DNA of 64,000 nt from Mycolicibacterium mucogenicum DSM 44124 (GCF_005670685.2 NZ_CP062008.1:620001-684000), one strand, 5' to 3'. Positions 33,408-41,353 are shown, counted from the stretch's first letter. Notes: generated by a model not told the origin, from the letters alone. Numbers and translations are program-made.

Positions 33408-33790
33408 GCGTCGGCCCCCGAGACGCGCATCCCCAGCCGGTTCGCGATGTGGTACTCGAGGCACGCGCCGCTGCTGTTCGACCAGCCCGGCAGCATGTGG
33501 ATTTGGTCGGCATCGAGCAGCAGCCGCAGCGCGAGCCGCATGTAGAACTCCCACGGCCGATCCGTTGTGCCAGTGGTCTGTTCGGCAGGCGAGCGTACCT
33601 CGTAGCCCTGGGCGCGCAGCTCGGCGGCCTTGGCGTGGAACGCGGGGTAGTTGAAGTCCGGCAGCCCCGTCATCGGCCCCGCGATGTAGACGATCACGCG
33701 ACGGCACGGCACCTCAGGGCATTCGCCCAGCGGTTCAGGCAGCTCGAGGTCCTCGTCGGCCGGCGCGAACCGACCCTCGGTGGCGGTCAT
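33404..33790 (-). CDS. DUF4406 (nucleoside 2-deoxyribosyltransferase-like) protein
   Basis: 128 aa. VYIAGPMTGLPDFNYPAF, SPAEQ, WEFYMRLALRLLLDADQ and MLPGWSNSSGACLE match DUF4406, a Rossmann-like relative of nucleoside deoxyribosyltransferases common in phages. Likely nucleotide metabolism. Confidence 0.78.
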   Translation of the reverse strand: MTATEGRFAPADEDLELPEPLGECPEVPCRRVIVYIAGPMTGLPDFNYPAFHAKAAELRAQGYEVRSPAEQTTGTTDRPWEFYMRLALRLLLDADQIHMLPGWSNSSGACLEYHIANRLGMRVSGADA

Positions 33791-34029
33791 GAGCCGCTCA
33801 TCTCACCGACGGGCGGCTGCCGATCCAACTGGTCGGCGAACGCCTTCGCCTCGTCCGGCGTCCAGAACCGACGGCCACCCGAGGGGATCTCCATCAACGG
33901 CAGACCGTCATGCCCGACGGCCGTCAACCACCACGGACCCGAGGCGCCGGCCCAACGGACGGCGTAGTGGCCCTTCACGCCGGTGGCGGTGCCGCCGTCC
34001 CACACCAGACCAGTCGCCGGGGCCTTCAT
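33787..34029 (-). CDS. Small phage protein of unknown function
   Basis: 80 aa, beta-rich, [20 protein letters not shown], ending in a helix FWTPDEAKAFADQL. Coupled by ATGA both sides. No family recognised. Confidence 0.58.
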   Translation of the reverse strand: MKAPATGLVWDGGTATGVKGHYAVRWAGASGPWWLTAVGHDGLPLMEIPSGGRRFWTPDEAKAFADQLDRQPPVGEMSGS

Positions 34030-34478
34030 GATTCGGCCTCGACGCGGATCTCACAGCCAGCGGTCTCACCGATCTCCGCGATCCGCTTGTGCCCGAGCAA
34101 TGCCACGACCTGCGAGTCGTCCGCGAAGCACACATCCGTCAGCGCGTCGAGGATCGCGCGCTCCAGCTTGTCGAGATCAGGCCGCTTCGTCGCGGCCGGC
34201 GTCCGGGTCTTTGGCGCTGACTTCGGCCGGGGCAGAACGAAGTTCAGCATCACGACCACTGCGCCGTTGAACAGGGCCCGGCCCGCCATCGCGTTGTGCG
34301 CGGCCAGGGCGACGCGTTCACGCCACGGCCCGACCTCCTTCGACGACTCCACGAGGATGCCGCGACCGACGTGCCGCTTCGAGCCCTGCGGGGCAGCCTT
34401 GCCGGGAACGAAGAACCGGAGTGCGGGGGAGGCAGCCGCGGGTGCGGCCTCCCCGTCGAACAACGTCGGCGACGTCAC
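34026..34478 (-). CDS. RusA-like Holliday junction resolvase
   Basis: 150 aa. [12 protein letters not shown] near the start and [19 protein letters not shown] plus FADDSQVV match RusA: the D-x-D-K motif and the following acidic pair form the metal site. It would resolve recombination intermediates produced by RecE/RecT, encoded upstream in the same operon. Confidence 0.85.
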   Translation of the reverse strand: MTSPTLFDGEAAPAAASPALRFFVPGKAAPQGSKRHVGRGILVESSKEVGPWRERVALAAHNAMAGRALFNGAVVVMLNFVLPRPKSAPKTRTPAATKRPDLDKLERAILDALTDVCFADDSQVVALLGHKRIAEIGETAGCEIRVEAES

Positions 34479-35548
34479 TGCCCGGCCTCGTCATCGGTGA
34501 CCAGCGCCAGTGCGTCGGCCAGGGCGTGCGTGCCGTACAGCACGTCTCGGGCCTTGGTGCCGTCCTGCGGCCCGACAACGCCGAGCACCTCCAGCTCATC
34601 GAGCAGCCGCGCGGCCCGCGCAAACGGGACCTTCAGCTTGCGCTGCAGCATCGAGTTCGACCCGAACTGCGTCGTGACGACCAGCTCGATCGCGTTGCGC
34701 AACTGCCGATCCCAGTCCGCGTCCGTCTGCGCTGCAGCATCGCCGAGCATCGCCCCCAGCTCCGTCTGCGCGCTATCCACCGACACACTGATGCCCGAGT
34801 CCTTCATCTCCCGCAGCGCTGCCAACAGGTCACCATCGGCCCGCAGCACCGGCTCGATGCTCGGCCCGTCCGTCGGCTCACCCGGAACCGGTGCGCTCGG
34901 CATCGCCATCCCGATCCACGTGTCACCGATCTGCACCCGCTGCAGCAGCCGCTTCGACGACCGGAACATCTGGATCTGCATCTTGCGGCGCGCCGCCACA
35001 TTCACCAGCGGCTGCAGCACCCCCGCCGACCACAGCGTCAGCGGCACCTCTTCGTAGTCCTCCTTCGTGATGAAGGAGTCGGCGGCCAGGCGGTGCACGA
35101 TGCTGATGGGGAATCGGGTCTCGTGATGCGCGTGGAACTGAAACTCGTTGTCCGAGTCGAACAACGCCGGCGTCTCCGCCAAGGTGACGGTCCAGCCGGG
35201 GTGCTCGTCGGTGCTTCCGTCCGCCGGCGGATCGGCCAGCACGAGGCTGATATCCACGGTGTGGTCGTCGGCCTTCTTGGCCCACTGCTTGATCAGCGCC
35301 AGGACACTGACGACGGATTCGCAGGGCCACACCATCGCGTCGATGCGGCCGTCGATCGGAATCCACGTGTGCCCCAGCACGTATTTCGTGGTAGAGGTGG
35401 CAGCAAGCAGGTCGACGTCGCTGGGCTCGTCACGCCACGGCGCCCGAGTGGACGTCAAGTGCACACCGCCGCCGATGTCGTTGCTTGCGGTCTGCAGCGC
35501 GTCGGTCAGGACGTCGATCAGCTTCTTGGTTGCGACGGTGATGCTCAT
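34475..35548 (-). CDS. Possible sliding-clamp-like protein with FtsK-gamma-like winged helix
   Basis: 357 aa. Residues ~1-225 loosely follow DNA polymerase III beta-clamp order: helix [17 protein letters not shown], strands, [20 protein letters not shown], then [20 protein letters not shown] ending in WIGMAMP like the clamp's last strand. Residues ~285-345 ([20 protein letters not shown], then [20 protein letters not shown]) closely resemble the FtsK gamma winged helix that reads KOPS sites. The clamp part is inference; the winged helix is clearer. Confidence 0.55.
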   Translation of the reverse strand: MSITVATKKLIDVLTDALQTASNDIGGGVHLTSTRAPWRDEPSDVDLLAATSTTKYVLGHTWIPIDGRIDAMVWPCESVVSVLALIKQWAKKADDHTVDISLVLADPPADGSTDEHPGWTVTLAETPALFDSDNEFQFHAHHETRFPISIVHRLAADSFITKEDYEEVPLTLWSAGVLQPLVNVAARRKMQIQMFRSSKRLLQRVQIGDTWIGMAMPSAPVPGEPTDGPSIEPVLRADGDLLAALREMKDSGISVSVDSAQTELGAMLGDAAAQTDADWDRQLRNAIELVVTTQFGSNSMLQRKLKVPFARAARLLDELEVLGVVGPQDGTKARDVLYGTHALADALALVTDDEAGQ

Positions 35549-36030
35549 GCACCGACCTGCTTTCCGCTCTGGGCGGCAGCGGCGGCGAACACGGGCCCAA
35601 GGTTCTTGAGACCCAACAGTTTCAGCTCGTTTGCGCTGATGGTGTCGCCGGTCGCGGCGCCGAGCACCTGCAGGAGGGAACGGGTTTCGATGACCTGCGC
35701 CGGGGTCAGCAGCCCCGATTTCACGGTGACGTTTTCCTTGATCAGGTACTCGCCCGGCTCGGTGTAGAACCGGTCGGCGTCCAGGTATCGGCTCCCGCCG
35801 TTGGCGTCACGGACATCGTCCATGTGGATCGGGCCGGACTTCCTGAGCAGCTTGGTCAGGCCGTCGCGCAGTCGGACAGCGTTCGCCCGGGTGCGATCGG
35901 CGTCCTTCGTCGCGTGCTCGGTGCGGTATTTCGCGACCGCCTTGGTGCGGTCGGCTTTCGCCTTTTCGTGCTCACGCAGAGCTCGGTTTGCGACGGTGAT
36001 CAGTTGGGTGCGGTTGAACGTGACGGACAT
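35545..36030 (-). CDS. Phage early protein of unknown function
   Basis: 161 aa, [21 protein letters not shown] long charged helix (residues 15-60) and a basic middle, then Ala-rich helices. Sits between RecT and the clamp-like gene, so DNA metabolism is likely. No family recognised. Confidence 0.6.
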   Translation of the reverse strand: MSVTFNRTQLITVANRALREHEKAKADRTKAVAKYRTEHATKDADRTRANAVRLRDGLTKLLRKSGPIHMDDVRDANGGSRYLDADRFYTEPGEYLIKENVTVKSGLLTPAQVIETRSLLQVLGAATGDTISANELKLLGLKNLGPVFAAAAAQSGKQVGA

Positions 36031-36088
36031 GGTTGATTCCTTGGTTGGAGTAGGGATTTCGTGCGGGACGGGCTGTAGGGGTGGCGGG

Positions 36089-37159
36089 CTACGCCTGGTT
36101 GGCGTCGTTGCCCTGCTGGAAAGTGCCGATCAGCTGTTCGGCCTGCTCAGCTGTGAGGTCGGAGTCCTTGTCGACCCGCACACCGATCGCGCCGGCGACG
36201 AAGTCAGGCCAACCCGAGTCGGCACCCTCGAAGCCCTCCGCTTTGCGGATCTGCTTGATCTGCGCCAACTGGGCGCGCGACGCCATCACCGTCGCGCCAC
36301 TGGGATCCGGCTCTGGGGCAGGTGCCGGCTCGGCACCAGCGGCCATCTCCTGGCCGACGTGCTCGCCCTCCACCAGCACCGGCGTCGACTCGTCCACCAC
36401 TTCGCCGTCGATGTCGTAGTCCGGCTGCACGTCCACGAGCGGCTTCACATCGGCCGCCGACGACACGTTGCGCACCGAACCATCAACAGCCAGACCAGAA
36501 GTGAACTCAGCCGACATCGGCAGCCACTTCGACAGGCGACGAATCGCGGTCTTTTTGGCCATCTCCGCCCAGTCGGTCTTCCACGGACCGTTGTTGCCGG
36601 ACTTCGATCGGGCGCGGATAGCCTCGACCTCCGCGTAGGTCATCACCACGAACGGGCGTCCGCCGTCCTTCAGCTCGGCCGCCGCGTAGACGCGGACCGG
36701 CTTGCCCCGATCGCCCTCGGCGGGCTCGTGCACGAGGTCACGGTGCAGACCCAGCGTCTGCTTGAAAACGTCCTTCTCGTAGACGATCTCGGCCCAGATG
36801 TCGACCAGCTGGCCGGAGTTGCGGGCCAACTGGATCAGGCCTCGATAGCCGGGGATGAAGGTGCAGGTTGGGCCGTACGGCACCAGGTACGCCAGGCCGA
36901 GCGGACCGGGCTCCAGACCCAACTGGCTGGCGGTCAGCAGGGCGCCGAGGAACGACGCCGGCGTGCACCGGGCCAGCGCAGGCGTCTGCTTCAGCGCCGT
37001 TGTGGCGATGCGCGCCATACGCTCCGGCTTCATCTGGTTCGGGAGGACCTTGGCGATTTCCGGCTTCATCTGGTTGATGAGCTGCGCCAGCGTCGGCTCC
37101 GGCTGCTGCTGAGCGGGCGCCTGGGCGTTGTCGCGCTTGGCGGGGGCGGCGGCGGTCAT
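36089..37159 (-). CDS. recT: RecT single-strand annealing protein
   Basis: 356 aa from ATG 37159 (ATGA with the exonuclease). The RecT core, ~residues 20-220, has PASFLGALLTASQLGLEPGP, PGYRGLIQLARNSGQ and WKTDWAEMAKKTAIRRLSKW. The C-terminal ~130 residues are acidic and variable. Works with the RecE-like nuclease just upstream for strand annealing in phage replication and recombination. Confidence 0.93.
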   Translation of the reverse strand: MTAAAPAKRDNAQAPAQQQPEPTLAQLINQMKPEIAKVLPNQMKPERMARIATTALKQTPALARCTPASFLGALLTASQLGLEPGPLGLAYLVPYGPTCTFIPGYRGLIQLARNSGQLVDIWAEIVYEKDVFKQTLGLHRDLVHEPAEGDRGKPVRVYAAAELKDGGRPFVVMTYAEVEAIRARSKSGNNGPWKTDWAEMAKKTAIRRLSKWLPMSAEFTSGLAVDGSVRNVSSAADVKPLVDVQPDYDIDGEVVDESTPVLVEGEHVGQEMAAGAEPAPAPEPDPSGATVMASRAQLAQIKQIRKAEGFEGADSGWPDFVAGAIGVRVDKDSDLTAEQAEQLIGTFQQGNDANQA

Positions 37160-38106
37160 GATTCGGTGATTCCTTCCAGTTCGGCGATCAGTGCTTGCGC
37201 GTCGGAGTCGATGCCGTCGCGGTAGACCCACCCGGGGATATCCAGGGGGACAGTCGATGTGGCGTAGCCAGGCCAGTCGTCGGTGCTGGAGCACTCGGCG
37301 TAAAGGTCGATGGCCTGCCGGTTTAGGCGCTCACCCTCAGCCCTGGCGGCTTCGATGTAGCGCGGAACAGTGACGAGGTGCGGGGCTTCTTTGTCGACGG
37401 CGACGAACCGGAAGTCGATCTCGTCGGCCACGCCGAGCAGACGGAGCAGGCGCCGGTACCAGGGGTCTTGCATGTGGTAGGACAGCGCCCACCACTTGCG
37501 TTTCAGCTCAGCGGGATTCGCCGTCATCGAGGTCTTGAGGTCGATGATGTTCAGCACGGTGTCGACCCAGGTGATCCAGTCGGTGCGGCCCCGCAGCAGG
37601 ATCCCCGTCTCGGGGTCCACCGCGTAGATCGACAACTCCGCCAGGCCGTGCTCAAACAGCGGGCCCGACACCTGGTCCTCGCGGACGGCGGCGGCCATCT
37701 CGTCGGCCTTCACCCAGTCATCGACCTTGACGGGGATCTCACCGCGGTCACGAGCGGCCGCCGCGGCGTCCTTCCACGCCTTCGTCTGCGTCGGCGACGC
37801 CGCCAGGCTGCCGTCCTTCAGCAGGCCATACACCTGTGGGTCCATGACGAACACCGGGTCGCCGACGCCGAGCACGATCCCGTGGACGATGTGCCCGAAA
37901 TCGAACTCCTTCTTGGGCTTCCGCGGATTGTCCATCGACCAGCGGAACTTCGCGGGGCACGACGGCGGCAACAGCAGCTTCGCGCCGGACACCGACAGCG
38001 ACGTGCGGCTGCCGTGGTAGATGGCCTCGGGAACGCCGGAGTAGATGCCGGGGCCGGGCGGCTCCGTCCACTCGCCGTCGTATTCGATGATCTGCAGCTC
38101 ACCCAC
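37156..38106 (-). CDS. RecE-like exonuclease (PD-(D/E)XK, Cas4-related)
   Basis: 316 aa, GTG at 38106 overlapping the previous gene by eight bases. The nuclease core has GRTDWI (Asp176), IIDLKTS (Asp189, Lys191) and HMQDPWY (Gln213, Tyr217, the Q-x3-Y motif). N-terminal YHGSRTSLSVSGAKLLL is typical of RecE C-terminal nuclease relatives (DUF3799). It resects DNA ends for RecT. Confidence 0.88.
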   Translation of the reverse strand: MGELQIIEYDGEWTEPPGPGIYSGVPEAIYHGSRTSLSVSGAKLLLPPSCPAKFRWSMDNPRKPKKEFDFGHIVHGIVLGVGDPVFVMDPQVYGLLKDGSLAASPTQTKAWKDAAAAARDRGEIPVKVDDWVKADEMAAAVREDQVSGPLFEHGLAELSIYAVDPETGILLRGRTDWITWVDTVLNIIDLKTSMTANPAELKRKWWALSYHMQDPWYRRLLRLLGVADEIDFRFVAVDKEAPHLVTVPRYIEAARAEGERLNRQAIDLYAECSSTDDWPGYATSTVPLDIPGWVYRDGIDSDAQALIAELEGITES

Positions 38107-38236
38107 GGCCGTACCGCCGTTCGTCGAGCTGGGCGTCCCGCATGTCGTCCTCGCGGTCGTGGTCGCGGTACGAGTCGTAGTCGGCGTTGCGGGCGAGGCG
38201 GGATTCCCTTCGCTCCCAATCGATGTGATCGCTCAC
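38099..38236 (-). CDS. 45-aa highly charged protein
   Basis: GTG at 38236 overlaps the upstream stop (GTGA) and the gene ends inside the next start. The product begins VSDHIDWERRESRLARNADY and is very rich in Asp and Arg (DHDREDDMRD). Overlaps at both ends support it as real. Unknown function. Confidence 0.55.
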   Translation of the reverse strand: MSDHIDWERRESRLARNADYDSYRDHDREDDMRDAQLDERRYGRG

Positions 38237-38412
38237 TGCATGTCCTTCAGGTGGGTGGTGTTGTGGCGGGTCGATGACAGGTAGCGGACGACGTGCCCGA
38301 GGGCCTTCCGCTCGTAGGGGGCGAGGTTGGTGATCTCGGCCTGCAGCTCCTTGGCGAGCCGCTGGCAGTCCGCCACCGCCGCGTCGAGCAGTACAAACCG
38401 GCTGTCGCTCAC
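38233..38412 (-). CDS. Small helical phage protein
   Basis: 59 aa from GTG 38412 (GTGA overlap). Helical: LLDAAVADCQRLAKELQAEI, then ERKALGHVVRYLSS. No family recognised. Confidence 0.55.
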   Translation of the reverse strand: MSDSRFVLLDAAVADCQRLAKELQAEITNLAPYERKALGHVVRYLSSTRHNTTHLKDMQ

Positions 38413-38531
38413 GCGATCACCGCGCAGGGGTTGGTGGTGTCGTACGACTGAGCGAGCACGTCCCAGGTCAGCGATTTGTCGGCGTCGGTCATCTGGGCCA
38501 TCGCCTGGGCCCAGTCGGTCAGCGTGATCAC
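38409..38531 (-). CDS. 40-aa phage protein
   Basis: VITLTDWAQAMAQMTDADKS and a short end TNPCAVIA. GTG at 38531 overlaps the upstream stop and the TGA overlaps the next GTG. Supported only by coupling. Confidence 0.5.
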   Translation of the reverse strand: MITLTDWAQAMAQMTDADKSLTWDVLAQSYDTTNPCAVIA

Positions 38532-38734
38532 AGGTCCGCCTTGATGTCAGAAACACGGCGGGAGAAACGGTTTGCGCGGTGCTGCCCGCGGTACCCGCGG
38601 CCCCGAGCGGCGACCGGCGAGAGCGGCACACCGTGGCCCTTCGCGTCCACTGCGGCCGCGGCGGCATCCGCCGGCGACCAGATCATCTGCAACGGTCGGG
38701 TATTCGGCACCGTCGGGCAGTCGTCAACGGTCAT
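38528..38734 (-). CDS. 68-aa phage protein
   Basis: MTVDDCPTVPNTRPLQMIWS, then an Ala-rich helix and a basic end (RGRGYRGQHRANRFSRR). ATGA overlap upstream. No family recognised. Confidence 0.55.
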   Translation of the reverse strand: MTVDDCPTVPNTRPLQMIWSPADAAAAAVDAKGHGVPLSPVAARGRGYRGQHRANRFSRRVSDIKADL

Positions 38735-38838
38735 CCGACGAACTCCGACAGCAGCACGATGATGGCCACCAGTCCGGCCACGAACACCAACGCCGCCAGG
38801 GTGGCCAGCAAGTACTCCTGCACCAGGCCGCGCGGCAT
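38731..38838 (-). CDS. 35-aa single-pass membrane protein
   Basis: ATG 38838 shares a base with the upstream stop; TGA overlaps the next ATG. Residues ~8-33 are one hydrophobic helix (YLLATLAALVFVAGLVAIIV). Same size and type as the 22461-22568 product. Confidence 0.58.
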   Translation of the reverse strand: MPRGLVQEYLLATLAALVFVAGLVAIIVLLSEFVG

Positions 38839-39173
38839 CAGACCGCACCCCCGCACCCGCCAGGCCCGGCCAACGGCGGCGGCGACGGCGCGTCAGCGAC
38901 GACGCAGACGATGGGATTCCAGACACGGCCGACGAACGGCGCCCAGTACGAATCCATGTGCCACTTGGTGTTGTCGCGGAACGTCTTTCCGTCACACCAG
39001 CCGCCCCACGCGTTCTGAGTCCCGCCGCCGGGGCACCACACCGGCGGGATCGGCATGTAGGGGTCAGGGGTGGCGTTAGCCTTGCCGGCGCCCGTGAGCA
39101 CCGACCCGGCGAGCACCGCTCCGACAGCCACGCCGGCGAGCAGCTGCCGGGTGGATAAGATGTGCATGGACAC
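38838..39173 (-). CDS. Secreted Cys-containing prophage protein
   Basis: 111 aa from GTG 39173 (AAAGGA six bases upstream) or 109 aa from ATG 39167. The signal peptide ends near residue 34 (GKANATP). The mature part has WCPGGG, GGWCDG, VCVV and GGCGG, like small secreted mycobacterial proteins. It follows the terminator at 39207-39240, so it may have its own signals. Role unknown. Confidence 0.65.
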   Translation of the reverse strand: MSMHILSTRQLLAGVAVGAVLAGSVLTGAGKANATPDPYMPIPPVWCPGGGTQNAWGGWCDGKTFRDNTKWHMDSYWAPFVGRVWNPIVCVVADAPSPPPLAGPGGCGGAV

Positions 39174-39206
39174 AGGTGTTCCTTTCAGCGGGTTGTTACT
39201 TGTGTC

Positions 39207-39240
39207 GAGGGCCCTGACCGTTGCCGCGGTCGGGGCTCTC
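39207..39240 (-). terminator. Hairpin between early genes
   Basis: GAGGGCCCTGACCG (39207-39220) and CGGTCGGGGCTCTC (39227-39240) pair with two mismatches around a 6-nt loop, directly next to the stop codon of the 39241-39693 gene. Attenuation inside the early operon is likely. Confidence 0.65.
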
Positions 39241-39693
39241 CTAGTTCCGAAACTTGTTGGTGGCGGCGGCCATCCGCGCATCGGCGCGGAGCATGTCGAC
39301 CACCAGTTCTGCGAGGTGCCCTGCCCACTGGGTTGGCTTGCCTCGCCAGTCCTTCATCACGCAGGTTGCGTAGCCGTGCTCGTCCACAAAGAAGTCGTGG
39401 TCGTGGATCAGCTTCTTGACGTGCGCGATCTGGTCATCGCGGTCGGGGTGCCCCGAGGCGGGCACCGCGGGGGGAACGGTGCTCACCGCCTCGGGGCTGG
39501 TTTCTGCCGCAACCCCAGCGGCAGAAACCGGGACTTGGAACTCCGTGGGGAAACCGAAAAACGCCATCAGGTCGTTGACTTCGCGCGCTTTCTGCTCATC
39601 GACAGCGCCCGCGATCCCGAACTGCACCTGCGGAGCCGGAGCCACCAGGGACTCGACCCAGCGGCCAACCTGGGCCAGCGCTCGGCGAATCAC
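39241..39693 (-). CDS. Phage early protein of unknown function
   Basis: 150 aa from GTG 39693, chosen for its GTGA overlap; TTG 39705 and GTG 39702 also fit. Basic helical N-terminus (VIRRALAQVGRWVESLV), a Pro/Ala middle, then KKLIHDHDFFVDEHGYATCV, an alpha/beta end. No family recognised. Confidence 0.55.
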   Translation of the reverse strand: MIRRALAQVGRWVESLVAPAPQVQFGIAGAVDEQKAREVNDLMAFFGFPTEFQVPVSAAGVAAETSPEAVSTVPPAVPASGHPDRDDQIAHVKKLIHDHDFFVDEHGYATCVMKDWRGKPTQWAGHLAELVVDMLRADARMAAATNKFRN

Positions 39694-39860
39694 TTGGCGC
39701 ACCAATCGTCTTCGGGCCAGTCATCGCCTGGCACGTGCGCCAGTGACCGCTCCTCGTTGTTGACGCACTGAGCGATCGCCCGGCCGGACAGAAGCCATGC
39801 GGCCAGACCCGACAGTGCGATGACGGAGCCGTAGACGAACGCCGTCTGAAGTGAGCTCAC
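39690..39860 (-). CDS. 56-aa membrane-anchored phage protein
   Basis: GTG at 39860 overlaps the upstream stop (GTGA). VSSLQTAFVYGSVIALSGLA plus AWLL form one membrane helix; the tail DDWPEDDWC is acidic. Real by coupling and composition, role unknown. Confidence 0.58.
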   Translation of the reverse strand: MSSLQTAFVYGSVIALSGLAAWLLSGRAIAQCVNNEERSLAHVPGDDWPEDDWCAK

Positions 39861-40204
39861 AGCGCCACCCGCCCATCAGCAGCAGCGCGGCGATCGCGGA
39901 TGGCCTGTAGGTGGTCGCGCAGCCCGTCGATCTCGTCGCAGCGCTCATGGCGGCCGAGCCACCGCTGATAGGCGGCGTACTCAGCCACGCCGGCCGCGGC
40001 GGTCATCGTGATGGCGTCGCCGCAGTCGTTGCAGCGATGCGTGCCGACGGCGCGCAGGATGCTGGCGGCCAGGTCGGATAGGAGGTGGGCGTTCTGGTCG
40101 GCCTGGACCAATGCGCGCTCGGTTGCGGTCGGGCCGGGCTGGGTGGTGGTCGCGAACAGCAGCTCCCGCAGCCGGGGTGCCCACATCTTCGGCGCGGCGC
40201 TCAT
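39857..40204 (-). CDS. Phage early protein of unknown function
   Basis: 115 aa, helical, with CNDCG at ~58-62 and a basic N-terminus (APRLRELLFATTTQ). Second gene of the leftward early operon, ATGA-coupled to the Cro-like gene. Confidence 0.6.
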   Translation of the reverse strand: MSAAPKMWAPRLRELLFATTTQPGPTATERALVQADQNAHLLSDLAASILRAVGTHRCNDCGDAITMTAAAGVAEYAAYQRWLGRHERCDEIDGLRDHLQAIRDRRAAADGRVAL

Positions 40205-40428
40205 GCGGACACCGCGCTGTCGCCGTAGAGATCGGTGACCTCAATGCCGAGCAAACTCGCGAGGGCAGCGACTTCGGAGGCGCGAAGTTCGACGTGGCCG
40301 AGGTATCGGCGGGAGAATGCGGACTGTGACATGTGGAGCGCGGCGGCTGCCTGGTTTTGGGTGGTGCCCGTGTCCTTCATGAATTGCCGAAGGCGGGTAG
40401 CTAGTCGCTTAGCGGGTACGGACTGCAT
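40201..40428 (-). CDS. Cro-like XRE-family regulator
   Basis: 75 aa. Lambda-repressor-type HTH: RLRQFMKDTGTTQNQAAAAL, then HMSQSAFSRRYLG. First gene of the leftward early operon and divergent from the repressor gene, the position of cro. The predicted promoter (TTGCGT 40464-40459, TACCTA 40441-40436) would give a leaderless transcript from ATG 40428. An operator-like site lies in its spacer and another inside its first codons. Confidence 0.8.
   Translation of the reverse strand: MQSVPAKRLATRLRQFMKDTGTTQNQAAAALHMSQSAFSRRYLGHVELRASEVAALASLLGIEVTDLYGDSAVSA
40402..40418. promoter_or_regulatory. Operator-like site O3
   Basis: TAGTCGCTTAGCGGGTA; its reverse complement matches O1 at 15 of 17 bases. 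Lies within codons 4-9 of the Cro-like gene. Confidence 0.65.
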
Positions 40429-40439
40429 GGCGTCATAGG

Positions 40440-40456
40440 TACCCGCTTTCCGGGTA
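40440..40456. promoter_or_regulatory. Operator-like site O2
   Basis: TACCCGCTTTCCGGGTA, a palindrome with 6-bp arms, between the -35 and -10 elements predicted for the Cro-like gene. Same half-site (TACCCG) as O1 and O3. Confidence 0.65.
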
Positions 40457-40517
40457 GGACGCAAGCGTGTGGCGCGAATCACTTGGCGTGTCGCGGGGCC
40501 TATTTAGGCGTCTGGCC

Positions 40518-40552
40518 TTGCCTTTACCCGATTAGCGACTAATATTCGAGAC
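40518..40552 (+). promoter_or_regulatory. Repressor promoter with operator-like site O1
   Basis: TTGCCT (40518-40523), 16-bp spacer, TAATAT (40540-40545), seven bases to ATG 40553, so leaderless. O1, TACCCGATTAGCGACTA (40525-40541), fills the spacer. Confidence 0.65.
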
Positions 40553-40882
40553 ATGACCGTATTGCCTCTGACCCCGCGCGGTGAAACACCTCCACGCTCA
40601 CAGGCAGTCGCGCGCAGGCTCCGCGCGCTGCTCGCGGAGGAACGAATCCCAGCGATCGAAGTCGCACGAGCCCTCGGACTCACGCAGTCAAAGTTCGCCC
40701 GGCGCATGACCGGAGACACCCCACTGGGCATCGACGAAATCGACCAGATCTGCGACGTACTGGGAATTCGATTCGAATGGCTACTGACCGGCGAAGGGCC
40801 AAGATTCGACCCCGACACCGACCCATCTGCTGGTGCCCCCACCAGGGCTCGAACCTGGGACCTGCGGATTAAAAGTCCGTAG
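40553..40882 (+). CDS. Putative immunity repressor truncated by integration in tRNA-Lys
   Basis: 109 aa. HTH of XRE type: RLRALLAEERIPAIEVARAL, then LTQSKFARRMTGDTPLG and IDQICDVLGIRFEWLL. From about residue 94 on (GAPTRARTWDLRIKSP) the codons, and the TAG stop, are read from the antisense strand of tRNA-Lys. In BPs/Brujita-type phages attP lies in the repressor gene. The longer viral form carries a degradation tag that integration removes, leaving a stable repressor. This gene has exactly that layout. The viral form cannot be seen here. Confidence 0.75.
   Translation: MTVLPLTPRGETPPRSQAVARRLRALLAEERIPAIEVARALGLTQSKFARRMTGDTPLGIDEIDQICDVLGIRFEWLLTGEGPRFDPDTDPSAGAPTRARTWDLRIKSP
40831..40882. 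other. Probable attR: prophage/tRNA-Lys junction
   Basis: The 3' part of tRNA-Lys, where phage genes stop and chromosomal genes begin. Tyrosine-integrase phages commonly recombine in tRNA 3' halves, and mycobacteriophage Tweety is recalled to use a tRNA-Lys. The exact core cannot be set without the other end. Confidence 0.65.
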
Positions 40883-40906
40883 CTCTACCGACTGAGCTAT
40901 AGGGGC
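40831..40906 (-). tRNA. tRNA-Lys (TTT)
   Basis: Cloverleaf GCCCCTA...TGGGGGC with D-loop AGCTCAGTCGGTAGAGCT, anticodon TTT in GGACTTTTAATCC, T-arm GGTTCGAGCC, and an encoded CCA (40831-40833). Its 3' end faces the prophage. Confidence 0.95.
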
Positions 40907-41070
40907 GTGGGACACAGGATACTGCGTCCCGTGCAGCGGCCTCCGGGGGTGGGTTGTTGTGCGGCGGCCGGCGGTCTGAAGTGCCGATTTGGGCCGTGGG
41001 GCGGTCGTGCCCTAAGCTATCGAAGCTCCCAACGGAAACGTTGAGAGTGCCCCCGAAGAGATTCGGATTG

Positions 41071-41143
41071 GCCCCCATCGTTTAGTGGCCTAGGACGCCG
41101 CCCTTTCACGGCGGTAGCACGGGTTCGAATCCCGTTGGGGGTA
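41071..41143 (+). tRNA. tRNA-Glu (TTC)
   Basis: GCCCCCA...TGGGGGT acceptor stem, anticodon TTC in CCCTTTCACGG, T-arm GGTTCGAATCC. No encoded CCA. Confidence 0.95.
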
Positions 41144-41177
41144 CGCAACGCGAAAGCGAAGCACACGCAGTATGTAA

Positions 41178-41251
41178 GGCCCTGTGGCGCAGTTGGTTAG
41201 CGCGCCGCCCTGTCACGGCGGAGGTCGCGGGTTCGAGTCCCGTCAGGGTCG
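41178..41251 (+). tRNA. tRNA-Asp (GTC)
   Basis: GGCCCTG...CAGGGTC acceptor stem, anticodon GTC in CCCTGTCACGG, T-arm GGTTCGAGTCC, discriminator G. No encoded CCA. Confidence 0.95.
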
Positions 41252-41279
41252 CCAGAACGGCGAGGCAACTTGCCCTTCC

Positions 41280-41353
41280 GGCCAGGTAGCTCAGTTGGTA
41301 CGAGCGTCCGCCTGAAAAGCGGAAGGTCGCCGGTTCGATCCCGGCCCTGGCCA
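41280..41353 (+). tRNA. tRNA-Phe (GAA)
   Basis: GGCCAGG...CCTGGCC acceptor stem, anticodon GAA in GCCTGAAAAGC, T-arm GGTTCGATCCC. Last of the tRNA cluster. Confidence 0.95.

Noticed and set aside
1..40830. CRISPR arrays or insertion sequences in the prophage
   Set aside because: No spaced direct-repeat array and no transposase with terminal repeats was seen.
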